DNA from: an uncultured Lachnospiraceae bacterium | Lineage (GTDB): Bacteria; Bacillota; Clostridia; Lachnospirales; Lachnospiraceae | Length of the DNA: 64,000 nt | Assembly (NCBI GenBank): GCA_910587765.1 | Contig: CAJUNR010000024.1 | Coordinates: forward strand, 1-64,000 | Direction: 5' to 3' | In this document: positions 52,636 through 62,521 of the stretch, piece by piece | Layout: each line of letters begins with the position of its first letter | Numbering within the stretch: position 1 is the first letter of the stretch | Translations under genes and position numbers: made by a program | The notes under the pieces: model-generated | Seen by the model: the letters and a program-made list of their open reading frames with translations, nothing else | What the model was told of the DNA's origin: nothing | Databases searched by the model: none

Positions 52636-53558
52636 ACCCGTTCCTCCCCAAATCCCAGAAATTTCACTTCGGTCTGAAGACGGACACCGGAAGTCTCGTA
52701 CACCCGATCCTGCACCTGCCGGATCAGCTCCGCAATCTCAGACGCCGTGGCATCCCCGCGGTTGATGACAAAGCCGCAGTGTTTCTCAGAGACTTGCGCA
52801 TCCCCGACGCGAAAGCCCCTCAGTCCCGCGTCTTCTATCAGTTTTCCGGCAAAATATCCTTGGGGACGCTGAAAAGTGCTCCCCGCGCTGGCGTATTCCA
52901 GAGGCTGCTTCTTCGTCCGCTGTTCTTTCAGTTCGTCCATCCTGGCCCTGATCTCTTCCGTCCTTCCCGGACGCAGTTCCAGCTCCGCCTCCAGCACGAT
53001 GCTCTTCTCGCGGGAGATTCTGCTCCTGCGGTAGCCGAAATCCATCTCTTCGTTCGTGTACTCCCGAAGCATCCCGTCCGCGGCCAGCGCCTTCACCCTG
53101 CGGACCACATCCTTCATCTCCCCGCCGTACGCGCCCGCATTCATCACCAGAGCTCCGCCGACCGTCCCGGGAATGCCGGAAGCAAATTCCAGCCCCGCAA
53201 GTCCCTCCCGGCAGGCCGCGTTCGCCGCCCGCGCCAGCAGCACGCCCGCCTCGAGAGTCATCCGGTTCCCCCGGACTTCAAGGCGCGACATGTTCCGGAA
53301 CAGATGGATGACAACTCCGTCATAACCCGCGTCGCTCACGAGGAGATTGCTGCCGTTTCCCACGATGGTATAGGGCATCCCCGCCCCACGGCAGGCCTCA
53401 ATGACCCCCGCCAGTTCCCCCGCATCCTTCGGCTCCGCCAGATAACGCGCAGGACCTCCTACACGGAACGTCGTATGTCCTTTCATGGGCTCATCCGCCC
53501 ATACATGCTCCGTCCCCACAAGTTTCTGCAAAATTTCCAACATCCCAGATTCCACCAT
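52632..53558 (-). CDS. murB: UDP-N-acetylenolpyruvoylglucosamine reductase
   Basis: 308 residues. FAD-binding region HTTFRVGGPARYLAEP and VGNGSNLLVSDAGYDGVVI; active-site Ser in YASAGSTFQRPQGYFAG and the C-terminal Glu region. It completes UDP-MurNAc synthesis for peptidoglycan. The type IIb form lacks the extra loop of the E. coli enzyme. Two candidate starts (53558 and 15 nt later) are close; I keep the first. 24 bp after uvrA. Confidence 0.95.
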   Translation of the reverse strand: MVESGMLEILQKLVGTEHVWADEPMKGHTTFRVGGPARYLAEPKDAGELAGVIEACRGAGMPYTIVGNGSNLLVSDAGYDGVVIHLFRNMSRLEVRGNRMTLEAGVLLARAANAACREGLAGLEFASGIPGTVGGALVMNAGAYGGEMKDVVRRVKALAADGMLREYTNEEMDFGYRRSRISREKSIVLEAELELRPGRTEEIRARMDELKEQRTKKQPLEYASAGSTFQRPQGYFAGKLIEDAGLRGFRVGDAQVSEKHCGFVINRGDATASEIAELIRQVQDRVYETSGVRLQTEVKFLGFGEERV

Positions 53559-53581
53559 TTACCTGCTTTCCATATAATCTC

Positions 53582-56443
53582 TTATGATACAACAGATTTT
53601 CCTTTTTGCAAATACTTTTTCACATAACAGCCTGTGTAAGAGGATGAAATCTCCGCCACTTCCTCCGGCGTTCCCTGCGCGATCACCGTGCCGCCGCCGT
53701 CTCCGCCCTCCGGACCCATGTCGATGATATAGTCCGCGGTCTTGATGACGTCCAGATTGTGTTCGATCACGATGACCGTATTGCCGCCCTCCGTCAGCCG
53801 CTTGAGGATCTCCGTCAGCTTGTGTACATCCGCAAAATGCAGTCCTGTCGTCGGTTCGTCCAGAATGTAGACCGTTCTGCCCGTGCTGCGGCGGCTCAGT
53901 TCCGCCGCCAGTTTGATTCTCTGCGCTTCTCCTCCGGAGAGGGTTGTGGACGGCTGCCCCAGTTTGATATAGGAAAGCCCCACGTCGTAAAGCGTCTCGA
54001 TCTTCCTGCGGATAAACGGTACGGGCTCAAAAAACAAAAGCGCCTCCTCCACCGTCATATCCAGTACATCATAAATGTTTTTGCCTTTATATTTTACTTC
54101 GAGTGTTTCCCGATTATACCTCTTTCCCTGGCAAACTTCGCAGGGAACATACACGTCCGGCAGAAAGTGCATCTCAATCTTCAGGATACCGTCGCCGGAG
54201 CACGCCTCGCAGCGTCCCCCCTTCACATTGAAGCTGAAGCGCCCCTTCTTGTAGCCCTTTGCCTTTGCGTCCGGCGTGGAGGCGAAGAGATCCCGGATCA
54301 TGTCGAAGACGCCGGTATAGGTCGCCGGATTGGAACGGGGCGTCCTCCCGATCGGCGACTGATCAATGCAGATCACCTTGTCAAGCTGTTCCATCCCTTC
54401 GATGGAACGGTGCTTCCCCGGTATGGTCCGGGCGCGGTTCAGTTTCTTCGCCAGGCTCTTATAGAGAATTTCGTTGACCAGAGAGCTTTTCCCGGAGCCG
54501 GATACGCCGGTCACGCAGGTCAGTACGCCCAGCGGAAAGCGCACGTCGATATTTTTCAGATTGTTCTCCCGCGCTCCTTTCACCGTCATCCAGCCGGCGG
54601 GCTCCCGTCTCGTCTCCGGAACGGGAATGCGGATCCGCCCGCTTAAATATGCCCCCGTCACCGAGTCCGGATTGTTCATCAGCTCCTGCGCCGTACCGGT
54701 GGCGACGACTTTCCCGCCGTGCTCTCCCGCTCCCGGGCCGATGTCCACCACATAGTCGGCGGCCAGCATCGTATCCTCGTCATGCTCCACCACAATCACC
54801 GTATTGCCCAGATCCCGCAGATGGCAGAGCGTGTTCAGAAGTTTATCATTGTCCCTCTGATGCAGGCCGATGCTGGGCTCGTCCAGAATATAGGCGACGC
54901 CTACCAGCCCGGAACCGATCTGCGTGGCCAGACGGATGCGCTGCGCTTCCCCGCCCGAGAGCGTCCCGGTGGCCCGGGTCAGGGACAGATAGTCAAGCCC
55001 CACGTCCATCAGGAACTGAATGCGGGCACGGATCTCTCTTAATATCTGCTCCCCGATCAGAAGCTGCTGTCTGCTCAGCTCCATCCCTTTCAGAAACGCC
55101 TGCAGATCGCGGACCGACTGGTTCGTCACTTCATAGATGTTCCTGCCGCAGACGGTGACCGCCAGCGAACCGGGCTTGAGCCGCTGTCCCCGGCAGGAAC
55201 GGCAGGGGGTAATGCGCATGAACGTTTCGTATTCCTGCTTCATCGTGTCGGAACCGGTCTCCCGGTAACGCCGCTCACAGTTTTTGATCAATCCTTCAAA
55301 AGCGACCGCATAGACGCCTTCCCCCCTCTGGCCCTTATAGTGCACCTGCACCTCTCTGCCGTCGGTTCCGTGGAGCAGAATATTCTGAATTTTCTCCGGA
55401 AGTTCCTCATACGGAGTGCTCAGATCAAACGCGTATTCCTCCGAGAGCGCCTTCAAAATCCCGTGGGTAAAGCTGGACGGATCCGTACAGGACTGCCAGC
55501 CCATGACCTGAATCGCCCCCTCCGCCAGACTGAGGGAACGGTCCGGTATCATCAGATCCTCATCAAACTCCATCTTGTAGCCAAGGCCGAAGCAGTCCGG
55601 GCAGGCGCCGAAGGGATTGTTGAACGAAAAGCTCCTCGGCTCCACCTCTTCCATGCTGATCCCGCAGTCCGGGCAGGCATAGCTGGAACTGAAGGTCAGA
55701 AACGTTTCCTCTTCCCCCATGACCTCCACCACCAGAAGACCGTCGGACAGGCCCAGCACCGTCTCAATGGAATCCGCCAGACGTTTCTCGATACCGGGCT
55801 TTACGACCAGCCGGTCGACAATAATTTCTATAAGGTGCTTGATATTTTTTTCCAGTTTGATTTCCTCGGACAGATCGTAGACATTCCCGTCGATCTTCGC
55901 GCGCACAAAGCCGCTCCTTCTGGCTTTCAGAAGCACTTTGCTGTGCTCCCCCTTGCGCCCCTTGACCACCGGCGCCAGCAGTTGAAGCTTCGTCCGCTCC
56001 GGCAGGTTCATGATCTGGTCCACCATCTGGTCGATCGTCTGCTTTTTGATCTCCCTGCCGCATTTCGGGCAATGCGGGATGCCGATCCGCGCATAGAGCA
56101 GACGGAAATAATCATAGATCTCCGTCACGGTCCCCACCGTGGAACGAGGATTGCGGTTCGTGGACTTCTGGTCAATGGAAATGGCGGGAGACAGCCCCTC
56201 GATGCTCTCCACGTCCGGTTTCTCCATCTGTCCCAGAAACTGCCGCGCATAAGAAGACAGAGACTCCATATACCGTCTCTGTCCTTCCGCGTAAATCGTA
56301 TCAAAAGCAAGGGATGACTTGCCGGAACCGCTCAGCCCCGTCATCACCACCAGTTCGTTCCTCGGAATCTCGAGGTCAATATTTTTCAGATTGTGCTCAT
56401 TGGCTCCCCGGATCCGGATGTATTTTTTCCGTTCTTCTTTCAT
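53582..56443 (-). CDS. uvrA: Excinuclease ABC subunit A
   Basis: 953 residues. Two ATP-binding modules with Walker [15 protein letters not shown] and [18 protein letters not shown] signatures [10 protein letters not shown] (twice), and zinc motifs (CPKCG...; CPDC...[14 protein letters not shown]...CEVCQGKRY). It scans DNA for lesions and loads UvrB. First gene of the uvrA-murB-rapZ-whiA-crh run. uvrB is outside the window. Confidence 0.98.
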   Translation of the reverse strand: MKEERKKYIRIRGANEHNLKNIDLEIPRNELVVMTGLSGSGKSSLAFDTIYAEGQRRYMESLSSYARQFLGQMEKPDVESIEGLSPAISIDQKSTNRNPRSTVGTVTEIYDYFRLLYARIGIPHCPKCGREIKKQTIDQMVDQIMNLPERTKLQLLAPVVKGRKGEHSKVLLKARRSGFVRAKIDGNVYDLSEEIKLEKNIKHLIEIIVDRLVVKPGIEKRLADSIETVLGLSDGLLVVEVMGEEETFLTFSSSYACPDCGISMEEVEPRSFSFNNPFGACPDCFGLGYKMEFDEDLMIPDRSLSLAEGAIQVMGWQSCTDPSSFTHGILKALSEEYAFDLSTPYEELPEKIQNILLHGTDGREVQVHYKGQRGEGVYAVAFEGLIKNCERRYRETGSDTMKQEYETFMRITPCRSCRGQRLKPGSLAVTVCGRNIYEVTNQSVRDLQAFLKGMELSRQQLLIGEQILREIRARIQFLMDVGLDYLSLTRATGTLSGGEAQRIRLATQIGSGLVGVAYILDEPSIGLHQRDNDKLLNTLCHLRDLGNTVIVVEHDEDTMLAADYVVDIGPGAGEHGGKVVATGTAQELMNNPDSVTGAYLSGRIRIPVPETRREPAGWMTVKGARENNLKNIDVRFPLGVLTCVTGVSGSGKSSLVNEILYKSLAKKLNRARTIPGKHRSIEGMEQLDKVICIDQSPIGRTPRSNPATYTGVFDMIRDLFASTPDAKAKGYKKGRFSFNVKGGRCEACSGDGILKIEMHFLPDVYVPCEVCQGKRYNRETLEVKYKGKNIYDVLDMTVEEALLFFEPVPFIRRKIETLYDVGLSYIKLGQPSTTLSGGEAQRIKLAAELSRRSTGRTVYILDEPTTGLHFADVHKLTEILKRLTEGGNTVIVIEHNLDVIKTADYIIDMGPEGGDGGGTVIAQGTPEEVAEISSSYTGCYVKKYLQKGKSVVS

Positions 56444-56486
56444 CTATGGCTCACTCCTGTCGTTGGTTTTTCTATGGATTTCTGGT

Positions 56487-56516
56487 ATTATAGCACACCT
56501 GACCAAAGAAACGCAA
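56487..56516 (-). promoter_or_regulatory. Promoter of uvrA
   Basis: Minus strand TTGCGT (56516-56511), 18-nt spacer, extended TGC TATAAT (56492-56487). Confidence 0.65.
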
Positions 56517-56539
56517 CCAAAAGTGAACATTCGTTCTTA

Positions 56540-56775
56540 TCATAATTGCTGTTCTCATTCGCCACCCGGACACCGGGCGAGGGCAGATCATCCTTCCAGG
56601 CCCCGCTCGCGCTTAATGAAGGGACGCAGCGGTATTTATGCCCTTTGGGTATTTATGCCCTTGGGGTACTAAGGCGCGTGAAAAAACGCGCCTTAGGACC
56701 GGCGCCCTTCAATGGGCCTTTCAGGATGATCTGCCCTCGCCCGGCTGAATATCGTATATACAAACAGTAACCTGT
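56540..56775. repeat. Nested hairpin element, about 235 bp
   Basis: Perfect 21-bp outer arms (56573-56593 and 56724-56744), then AGGCCC/GGGCCT, GAAGGG/CCCTTC, and an inner CTAAGGCGCGT/ACGCGCCTTAG hairpin, all nested in order. The loop side carries two 17-bp tandem repeats (56633-56666). The core CCACCCGGACACC and right end AAACAGTAACCTG match the short element at 22153-22203. No open reading frame of note. It fills the gap between the ABC operon and uvrA. Confidence 0.75.
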
Positions 56776-57849
56776 TTATTTAAGAAGCGAAAGCGCCTCC
56801 TTATAATATTCGCCCGCGTTTTCTGTATCTACCGTACAGATCACGCGCTCGCACTGTGCGATCAGCTCCCTGGCACGCTCCACGGCGCACTCGTCCATCC
56901 GTGCGAACGGTTTCACGCCGACGACCTCCGACGCCAGCGCCTTCGCCGCCGGATAGTCCAGATCGTTCTCCCACAAAATCCCGGTGGCAAAAGGCGTCCC
57001 TTCTCTCTGAAGACGGCGGTAGACCGGCGTACCGCTGCCGCCTCCGGCCAGCACAAACACCTGCGGCTTCCCCTTCACCGCCTCCAGTTCCAGACTTCCG
57101 GTCCGTTCGTCATAGGAGCCGGTCTGCATCTGATACAGCTCCTGCATGTATCCGCCCGTAAAGATCTCCTCCGGTGTCCCGAAGCGGTCCACATGATCTC
57201 CTTTTATACAGGCAATCTTGTCGGAGATCCGCTCCGCCAGATCCAGCTCATGAAGCGACATGATGACCGACAGGTTGCGAGAGCGGGACATATTCTGAAG
57301 AATGGACAGAAATTCAAGCTTGTATCGCATGTCCAGAAAAGAAGTGGGTTCATCCAGAACAATGATTTCCGGCTCCTGACAGAGCGCCCGGGCCAGCATG
57401 ACCCGCTGCTTCTGTCCGTCGCTGGTGTGCAGAAAATCGCGGCCGGAGAGTTCCCCGATATGGACCCGTTCCATAGATTCCTTCACAATCCGCCGGTCTT
57501 CCTCCGACAGCACGCCGAACCGTCCGGTGTAAGGATAGCGTCCGGTCGCCACCACATCCTCGCATGTCATCAGTTCCGGACGCACTCTCTCAGTCAGCAC
57601 GACCGACAGCCTCCTGGACAAATCCCGCCCTGTCATGGAGCCGATCTCCCTGCCGTCCAGACAGACCACGCCGCCAAGCGGCTCCAGCTGGCGGATGATG
57701 CTTTTTAAAATCGTCGTCTTCCCGGCTCCGTTCGGTCCGATCAGCGTGAGGATTTCCCCCTTTTTCAGACAGAGTTCGATATCCCTGATCAGCGGCACGC
57801 CGCGGTATCCGACCGTCAGTCCTCTGGTATACAGATAATACTCTTCCAT
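56776..57849 (-). CDS. ABC transporter ATPase (BtuD/FepC type) with C-terminal extension
   Basis: 357 residues. Walker A GPNGAGKTTILKS (about 38-50), signature TSDGQKQRVMLARAL (142-155, SDGQ instead of SGGQ), Walker B IIVLDEPTSFLD and H-loop SLHELDL. Residues about 262-357 form an extra domain (VFVLAGGGSGTPVYRRL ...) not part of the usual 255-residue ATPase. The start at 57849 is 8 nt after the permease stop; a longer frame runs antisense-like through the permease and is spurious. It powers import by the permease and binding protein before it. Confidence 0.9.
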   Translation of the reverse strand: MEEYYLYTRGLTVGYRGVPLIRDIELCLKKGEILTLIGPNGAGKTTILKSIIRQLEPLGGVVCLDGREIGSMTGRDLSRRLSVVLTERVRPELMTCEDVVATGRYPYTGRFGVLSEEDRRIVKESMERVHIGELSGRDFLHTSDGQKQRVMLARALCQEPEIIVLDEPTSFLDMRYKLEFLSILQNMSRSRNLSVIMSLHELDLAERISDKIACIKGDHVDRFGTPEEIFTGGYMQELYQMQTGSYDERTGSLELEAVKGKPQVFVLAGGGSGTPVYRRLQREGTPFATGILWENDLDYPAAKALASEVVGVKPFARMDECAVERARELIAQCERVICTVDTENAGEYYKEALSLLK

Positions 57850-57857
57850 CCCCACTG

Positions 57858-58871
57858 TCACGACCTCTCTCTTCTCTTTCTCACCATGATGAAAATCACA
57901 ACCGGCGCGCCGAATACAGCCGTCACCGTACTGATACTGAGTTCTGTGGGGGCAAAAACGACCCGCGCCAACAGATCGCAGAACAGGCAGAAAGCCGCTC
58001 CCCCGAGGAAACATCCGGGAATCATCAGTATGGGCCTGGCCGTCCGGAAAAGGCTTTTCACCAGATGCGGCACCGCGATCCCCACGAAGGAAACCGGACC
58101 GGCAAAAGCGGTCACGCAGGCGGACAGAACGCTGGACAAAAGCACCAGAAGCACACGGAAGCGGCGGATGTTCAGCCCCATATTCTGCGCATAGGCTTCC
58201 CCCATCTGATAGGCGCTGATCGGCTTGGACAGCAGAAACACGCACAGAAGCGCCGCGAAAATCACAGCCGACAGCATCCCCACGTTGTCCCAGCTGATCC
58301 CGGAAAAGCTCCCTTTCGACCAGTTGTGCAGATTCACGATATCCGCGTCCTCCGCGAACGTCACGACGAAATCGGTAATGGCCGAACAGATATAGCCGAT
58401 CATGACGCCGCTGACGATCAGCATGGACATCTGGTCCATGACCCTGGACATCAGCAGCACAAACCCCATGGAAATCATCGCTCCGATAAAAGCGGCCGCG
58501 ATCATGGCCAGCGAACTGACCTGCACCGCTCTCCCGAGCGCCATTACCATCACCAGCGCAACCACCAGCTTCGCCCCCGAGGAAATTCCGAGAATAAAAG
58601 GACCGGCAATCGGATTGTGGAAAAAGGTCTGCAGAAGGTAACCGGACAGTGCAAGCCCGCCTCCCAGAACCGCCGCCGCCACCGCTCTCGGAAACCGGAT
58701 CTGCAGGATAATGTCCGCATACACCTCGTCCGTTCCCTGTCCGCCGAACACCTTTAAAACCTCCGAAAAAGGAATGCCCACGCTTCCGGCACAGATATTG
58801 ACCGCCAGAAGCACCAGCACCAGAAACGCCAGAGTGAGATACGCCAGTCCGTATCGGCTGTTCTTCTTCAT
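57858..58871 (-). CDS. ABC transporter permease, FecCD/BtuC family
   Basis: 337 residues with about 9-10 membrane spans. Family features: RFPRAVAAAVLGGGLALSGYLLQTFFHNPIAGPFILGISSGA near the N-terminus and FVGIAVPHLVKSL, the ATPase-coupling loop. The family moves cobalamin, heme or iron-siderophore. Overlaps the binding-protein gene by 4 nt. Confidence 0.92.
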   Translation of the reverse strand: MKKNSRYGLAYLTLAFLVLVLLAVNICAGSVGIPFSEVLKVFGGQGTDEVYADIILQIRFPRAVAAAVLGGGLALSGYLLQTFFHNPIAGPFILGISSGAKLVVALVMVMALGRAVQVSSLAMIAAAFIGAMISMGFVLLMSRVMDQMSMLIVSGVMIGYICSAITDFVVTFAEDADIVNLHNWSKGSFSGISWDNVGMLSAVIFAALLCVFLLSKPISAYQMGEAYAQNMGLNIRRFRVLLVLLSSVLSACVTAFAGPVSFVGIAVPHLVKSLFRTARPILMIPGCFLGGAAFCLFCDLLARVVFAPTELSISTVTAVFGAPVVIFIMVRKRRERS

Positions 58872-60022
58872 CGGCCCTCATCCTCCAGTCTGTACAGATA
58901 GGTCAGCTCTTCCTCTCCGCCCGACAGCATCCTGTGGAAATCCCGGATCAGTACGCCCAGCTCCATGGAGGACTGGTACAGATTTTTCGTCGTGCAGTAC
59001 ACATGCCCTTCCTGCACCGCGCGGAAATTGCCGAGCAGGCCGCTCTTATCCAGCAGTTCCCCGACGGAAGACAGCTCCCCTTCCACGGCGCTGTTATAGA
59101 TGATATAGTCGGCGTCCTTCGCGGCCGCGTAGAACTCCTCCATCTGCATGCTCATGGTGGAAGAAGCCGCGTCCTCCTCTTCCCCCAGATGCTCCGGGAG
59201 ATATTTCCCGCCCGCCAGTTCAATCATTCTGGGCAGATAATCGGAAGATTTCCTGACATTGGCCTCCCCGTTGGTTGTGATATAGAAAAAAGCCGCCGTC
59301 TTTCCCGAAGCCTCCTCCCCGCTGACCGATGAAAAAGCTTCCATCTGAGCGGCAAACGCTTTCTCCGCCTCTTCTTCTCTGCCCGCCAGCAGTCCGTAGA
59401 GCTTCACCCATTCCGTCCGTCCCAGAGGCTCCGGTTCATAGCTGGAATAATCGACCAGAACCGGGATCTCAAAGCGCTCCAACTGCTCCTTGACTTCCGG
59501 CGTGTGGTAGATCATCGTATTTTCGATGGCCAGTCCGCAGCCCTCCGAGACGATCCGCTCATAATCCGGAGCGGAATATTTTCCCGCATAGAGAATATCC
59601 CCCGCTTCCATCGCCGCTCTCGCTTCTTCTATGTACCAGCCCTCCGCCTTCAGGCTGGAAAAACGGATCCGGTCCAGCGCCCCGATCGACGTGAACATGT
59701 CCATCACCGCCGAAGCCGACAGATAGATCTGATTCAGCGGCTGCAGAAGCGGTACGACATCCTCCGCAAGCCCTTCCGGCACTTCCTTTCCTTCCGGCAC
59801 AAGCAGAAAACGCCCTTCCTCCGCAATGGTAATCAGGGCATAATCTTCTTCATAATAATCCACCGCAAACCTCTGCGCGCAGACCAGCTCCATGCTGTGA
59901 CTGTAAGTGAGCTCCTCACTGATCCTGGCGGACCTTTCCGTCCTCTCTCCTCCTGCAGCTTTGCACGATACGCAGGTCCACATCAGTATCATGCAAAGCC
60001 CAATCACTGTCAGTTTTCTCAT
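58868..60022 (-). CDS. ABC transporter substrate-binding lipoprotein (TroA/BtuF type)
   Basis: 384 residues starting MRKLTVIG at the ATG at 60022, which overlaps the previous stop (ATGA). Signal peptide with lipobox TCVSC, lipidated Cys20. Two lobes joined by a long helix, with the periplasmic-binding-type fold of metal-chelate receptors. B12 control of the operon suggests a corrinoid or related tetrapyrrole ligand, but iron compounds cannot be excluded. Confidence 0.85.
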   Translation of the reverse strand: MRKLTVIGLCMILMWTCVSCKAAGGERTERSARISEELTYSHSMELVCAQRFAVDYYEEDYALITIAEEGRFLLVPEGKEVPEGLAEDVVPLLQPLNQIYLSASAVMDMFTSIGALDRIRFSSLKAEGWYIEEARAAMEAGDILYAGKYSAPDYERIVSEGCGLAIENTMIYHTPEVKEQLERFEIPVLVDYSSYEPEPLGRTEWVKLYGLLAGREEEAEKAFAAQMEAFSSVSGEEASGKTAAFFYITTNGEANVRKSSDYLPRMIELAGGKYLPEHLGEEEDAASSTMSMQMEEFYAAAKDADYIIYNSAVEGELSSVGELLDKSGLLGNFRAVQEGHVYCTTKNLYQSSMELGVLIRDFHRMLSGGEEELTYLYRLEDEGR

Positions 60023-61125
60023 CGCCGCGTCCTTTTTCTTCTCTTCTTTATCCATGACACCGCCCCGCATACGGCCGCGATCCCGACTGCCATATACACC
60101 ACTTTCTTTGCCGCTGCCTGCGGAGTCTCATCCGCGGACATGATCTCGTCCCCATGAAAGATCAGCGTATATTCCACTTCATGCGGGGTGCTCATGGCCG
60201 TCGTGTCCGCGATCACCGGCACCGGCTCGTTAAACGCCGTAATCGGAATCTCAAACGTCGAATATCCTTCTTCATTGACCGGAAAATACTGTTTTCCCCC
60301 CACGATCATATAATCATAGCTGGAACTGCTCCACTGAAGCCTTGCAAACGCATGTCCGTCCAGCACGATCAGGCCCGCCGGAGAATTTACCGTCGATCTC
60401 CCGCTTCCGCCCGTCAGCTCCACGGCAATCGCGTACTCTCCGTCCTCCATCTCGATCAGCGCCGGTTCGGGAGAAACCGCGGCCGTCTGATCCTCCGGTT
60501 CCCGTGCCTGCCCCTCTTCTTTTTCTGCTTTTAACGCCGCAATCCGGCGTTCCTTCGCCGCCTGCCTGAGCGCCTCGTAATCCGGCAGCTCCGTCCGCAC
60601 CGCCTCGCTCGGAAGGCTCTGCGCCTGGAACAGAATCTGCCGGTCATACCACTTTTCTTTGTTCCTGCTGAACGCGGCGCAGTCAATCGGCAGATCCAGC
60701 GCCTCCACAGGCACCTCGTAACTGAATTTTCCCTCCTCGTCCTCTGTATAGGGAATAAAATCCGCCGGCTCCGCCTTCGCCGCCTCCGCGCCGGTTCCCA
60801 TGTAGAGCATCCGGTATCCGGTCCCGCTCAAAGTGAGAACCGCACGCATCTCTCCTTCACGGACCGTCAGTTCCGCCTTCTCCACCCGGAACATGGGAGA
60901 ACTGGATTCCACCTCAATCCCGTAGACTCCGTCCGCCACATCCCCGCCGTAGATCGGGTACATCCCCTCCATCCCGACTTCCTGATGCGCGGACATCTCT
61001 TCCTCCGACGCAACCTGATCGTAAGGATTCCCGGCCTCCGCCGCAGAGACCGCCATCGGCCCAAACGCCGCGGCCGCCGTCAGCAGAAATCCCGCTAAAA
61101 TATAACCTCCGATCCGTTTCATCAT
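60019..61125 (-). CDS. Surface protein with two NEAT-like domains and C-terminal anchor
   Basis: 368 residues. Signal peptide (1-29), first NEAT-like beta domain at about 65-170, charged helical linker (180-215), second at about 228-327 (DGEYAIAVELTGG ... YDYMIVGGKQYFP ... HEVEYTLIF), then one membrane helix (341-358) and a basic tail (KKRRKRTRR). NEAT domains normally bind heme at Gram-positive surfaces. The control by a cobalamin riboswitch suggests a tetrapyrrole such as a corrinoid or a cobalt porphyrin. Start MM with CAGGAG upstream. The family match is by eye and moderate. Confidence 0.65.
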   Translation of the reverse strand: MMKRIGGYILAGFLLTAAAAFGPMAVSAAEAGNPYDQVASEEEMSAHQEVGMEGMYPIYGGDVADGVYGIEVESSSPMFRVEKAELTVREGEMRAVLTLSGTGYRMLYMGTGAEAAKAEPADFIPYTEDEEGKFSYEVPVEALDLPIDCAAFSRNKEKWYDRQILFQAQSLPSEAVRTELPDYEALRQAAKERRIAALKAEKEEGQAREPEDQTAAVSPEPALIEMEDGEYAIAVELTGGSGRSTVNSPAGLIVLDGHAFARLQWSSSSYDYMIVGGKQYFPVNEEGYSTFEIPITAFNEPVPVIADTTAMSTPHEVEYTLIFHGDEIMSADETPQAAAKKVVYMAVGIAAVCGAVSWIKKRRKRTRR

Positions 61126-61281
61126 CTTTTCACTCCTGTTTCTCCGTAAATTTCTCTCTGCAGAAAATCACGCCGCCCCTGCGATAAAACGCGATGAGGC
61201 TGATACGGGAAACCCGCCGAATAAGCTTCTGGACAGCCTTCCGCATCAGCCCTGCCGCATAAAGGCAGCCGCCTTCTGTAT

Positions 61282-62268
61282 TTATCTGCTTAATTTAGCA
61301 GCCGCATCCCTGGCATGCTCCACATAAAGATCACAGATGCCGGGCAGTTCGCCGAGCCCCTTCAGTCTGCACTCTACTTCGTAGCCTTCCGCTTCCAGCA
61401 CCGTCTTCCAGGAATCCGCTTCGTCGCCGGCCATGTCGTTGTTGGCATGATCCCCGGCCACCACCATCAGAGGCTGCAGCACGACCTTTTTGTACTTTCC
61501 GGCCGCTTTCAGAGCTGCGCACACATCGTCCAGCGTCGGCTCCGCCTCTACGGTTCCTATGTAGTAATTCTCATAACCCGCAGCCGCCAGCTTCTCCTGC
61601 ATGTTCGCGTAGACCTGATTGGACTCCGCTTCCGTTCCGTGGCCCATGAAGACGATGGCGGTCTCCCCGTCATCATAAGACTTTGTGTCCTCCGTGATCG
61701 CCTTGATGACGGCTTCATAGTCCGCGTCGCTCGTCAGAAGCGGCTCTCCGAGCACCACCTCGTCAAAATCGCTCTCATAATCCTCCAGCTCATCCGCCAG
61801 ATCCGCGTACTCCAGACCGTTCATCAGATGGGTCGGCTGCACGATCAGCGTCTTCACTCCGTCTGCCACCGCACGGTCCAGCGCCTGCGTCACGTTGTCA
61901 ATCTCCAGTTGATCCCGCTCTTTCAGCTTGTCGATAATGATCTGCGCCGTAAACGCCCGTTTCATATCGTACTGCGGAAACGCCTCCGCGATGCTCTCCT
62001 CGACCGCGCCGATCGTGATGTCCCTGCTGTCATTGTAGCTGGTTCCGAAGCTGACAACCAGGATCCTCGTATCCGCTTCCTCCGCCGTCCCGGCCGTCTC
62101 CGCTTCCGCAGGCTTCTGCGTCTCCTCCGGAGCCGGTTCCGGCACAGGCTCCGCCGCTGCCGGCTCTTCCGCCGGCGCTTCCGATGCCGCCGGTTTGCTG
62201 CCGCACCCGCTCACGCAAAGTCCGAGTACCAGAATCCCTGTCAATACTGCCGCCATTTTGTTTCTCAT
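61282..62268 (-). CDS. CbiK-type cobaltochelatase, exported lipoprotein form
   Basis: 328 residues. Signal peptide with lipobox CVSGC (lipidated Cys22), an Ala/Glu/Pro linker (25-66) and a chelatase domain (68-328). Conserved histidines: QPTHLMNG (147), FMGHGTEAESN (210) and AGDHANND (274). CbiK inserts cobalt into sirohydrochlorin in the anaerobic B12 pathway, in the cytoplasm. A lipoprotein version outside the membrane cannot easily take part in that step and may bind tetrapyrrole or metal. AGGAGG precedes the ATG at 62268. First gene after the cobalamin riboswitch. Confidence 0.88.
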   Translation of the reverse strand: MRNKMAAVLTGILVLGLCVSGCGSKPAASEAPAEEPAAAEPVPEPAPEETQKPAEAETAGTAEEADTRILVVSFGTSYNDSRDITIGAVEESIAEAFPQYDMKRAFTAQIIIDKLKERDQLEIDNVTQALDRAVADGVKTLIVQPTHLMNGLEYADLADELEDYESDFDEVVLGEPLLTSDADYEAVIKAITEDTKSYDDGETAIVFMGHGTEAESNQVYANMQEKLAAAGYENYYIGTVEAEPTLDDVCAALKAAGKYKKVVLQPLMVVAGDHANNDMAGDEADSWKTVLEAEGYEVECRLKGLGELPGICDLYVEHARDAAAKLSR

Positions 62269-62404
62269 AAAAATTCCTCCTTTTCGGTTCTGCATCCGCC
62301 CGGCGGTTCCGTAAAACCATTCAGGCCCGGATGCTGTTTTGCAGCGGCTTCTGCCGTCTGCCGTACTGATTCTGTCACGGGATACCTTATATTTTCCCAT
62401 ATGA

Positions 62405-62437
62405 CAAAAAGACTGCTGTCTGTAAGAACAGCAATCC
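62405..62437 (-). terminator. Expression-platform terminator of the cobalamin riboswitch
   Basis: Minus strand GATTGCTGT, 8-nt loop, ACAGCAGTC, then TTTTT. Located between the aptamer and the chelatase gene. Confidence 0.75.
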
Positions 62438-62521
62438 GGGTAAAAGGACGTATTATGATCTCGCATTTCCTGCTTCTCATCTGTTACGACCAGTTACTCG
62501 TGGTCCGGGGATACCCCCGAT

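Noticed and set aside
57850..58881. N-terminal 344-residue extension of the ABC ATPase frame
   Set aside because: It overlaps the permease in another frame, is Gly/Arg/Ser-rich, and the ATPase has a proper ATG at 57849.
61126..61281. Small gene or RNA between the chelatase and NEAT-like genes
   Set aside because: Only a loose GGCTGAT/ATCAGCC pairing is visible; no start with a ribosome site and no U-tract.
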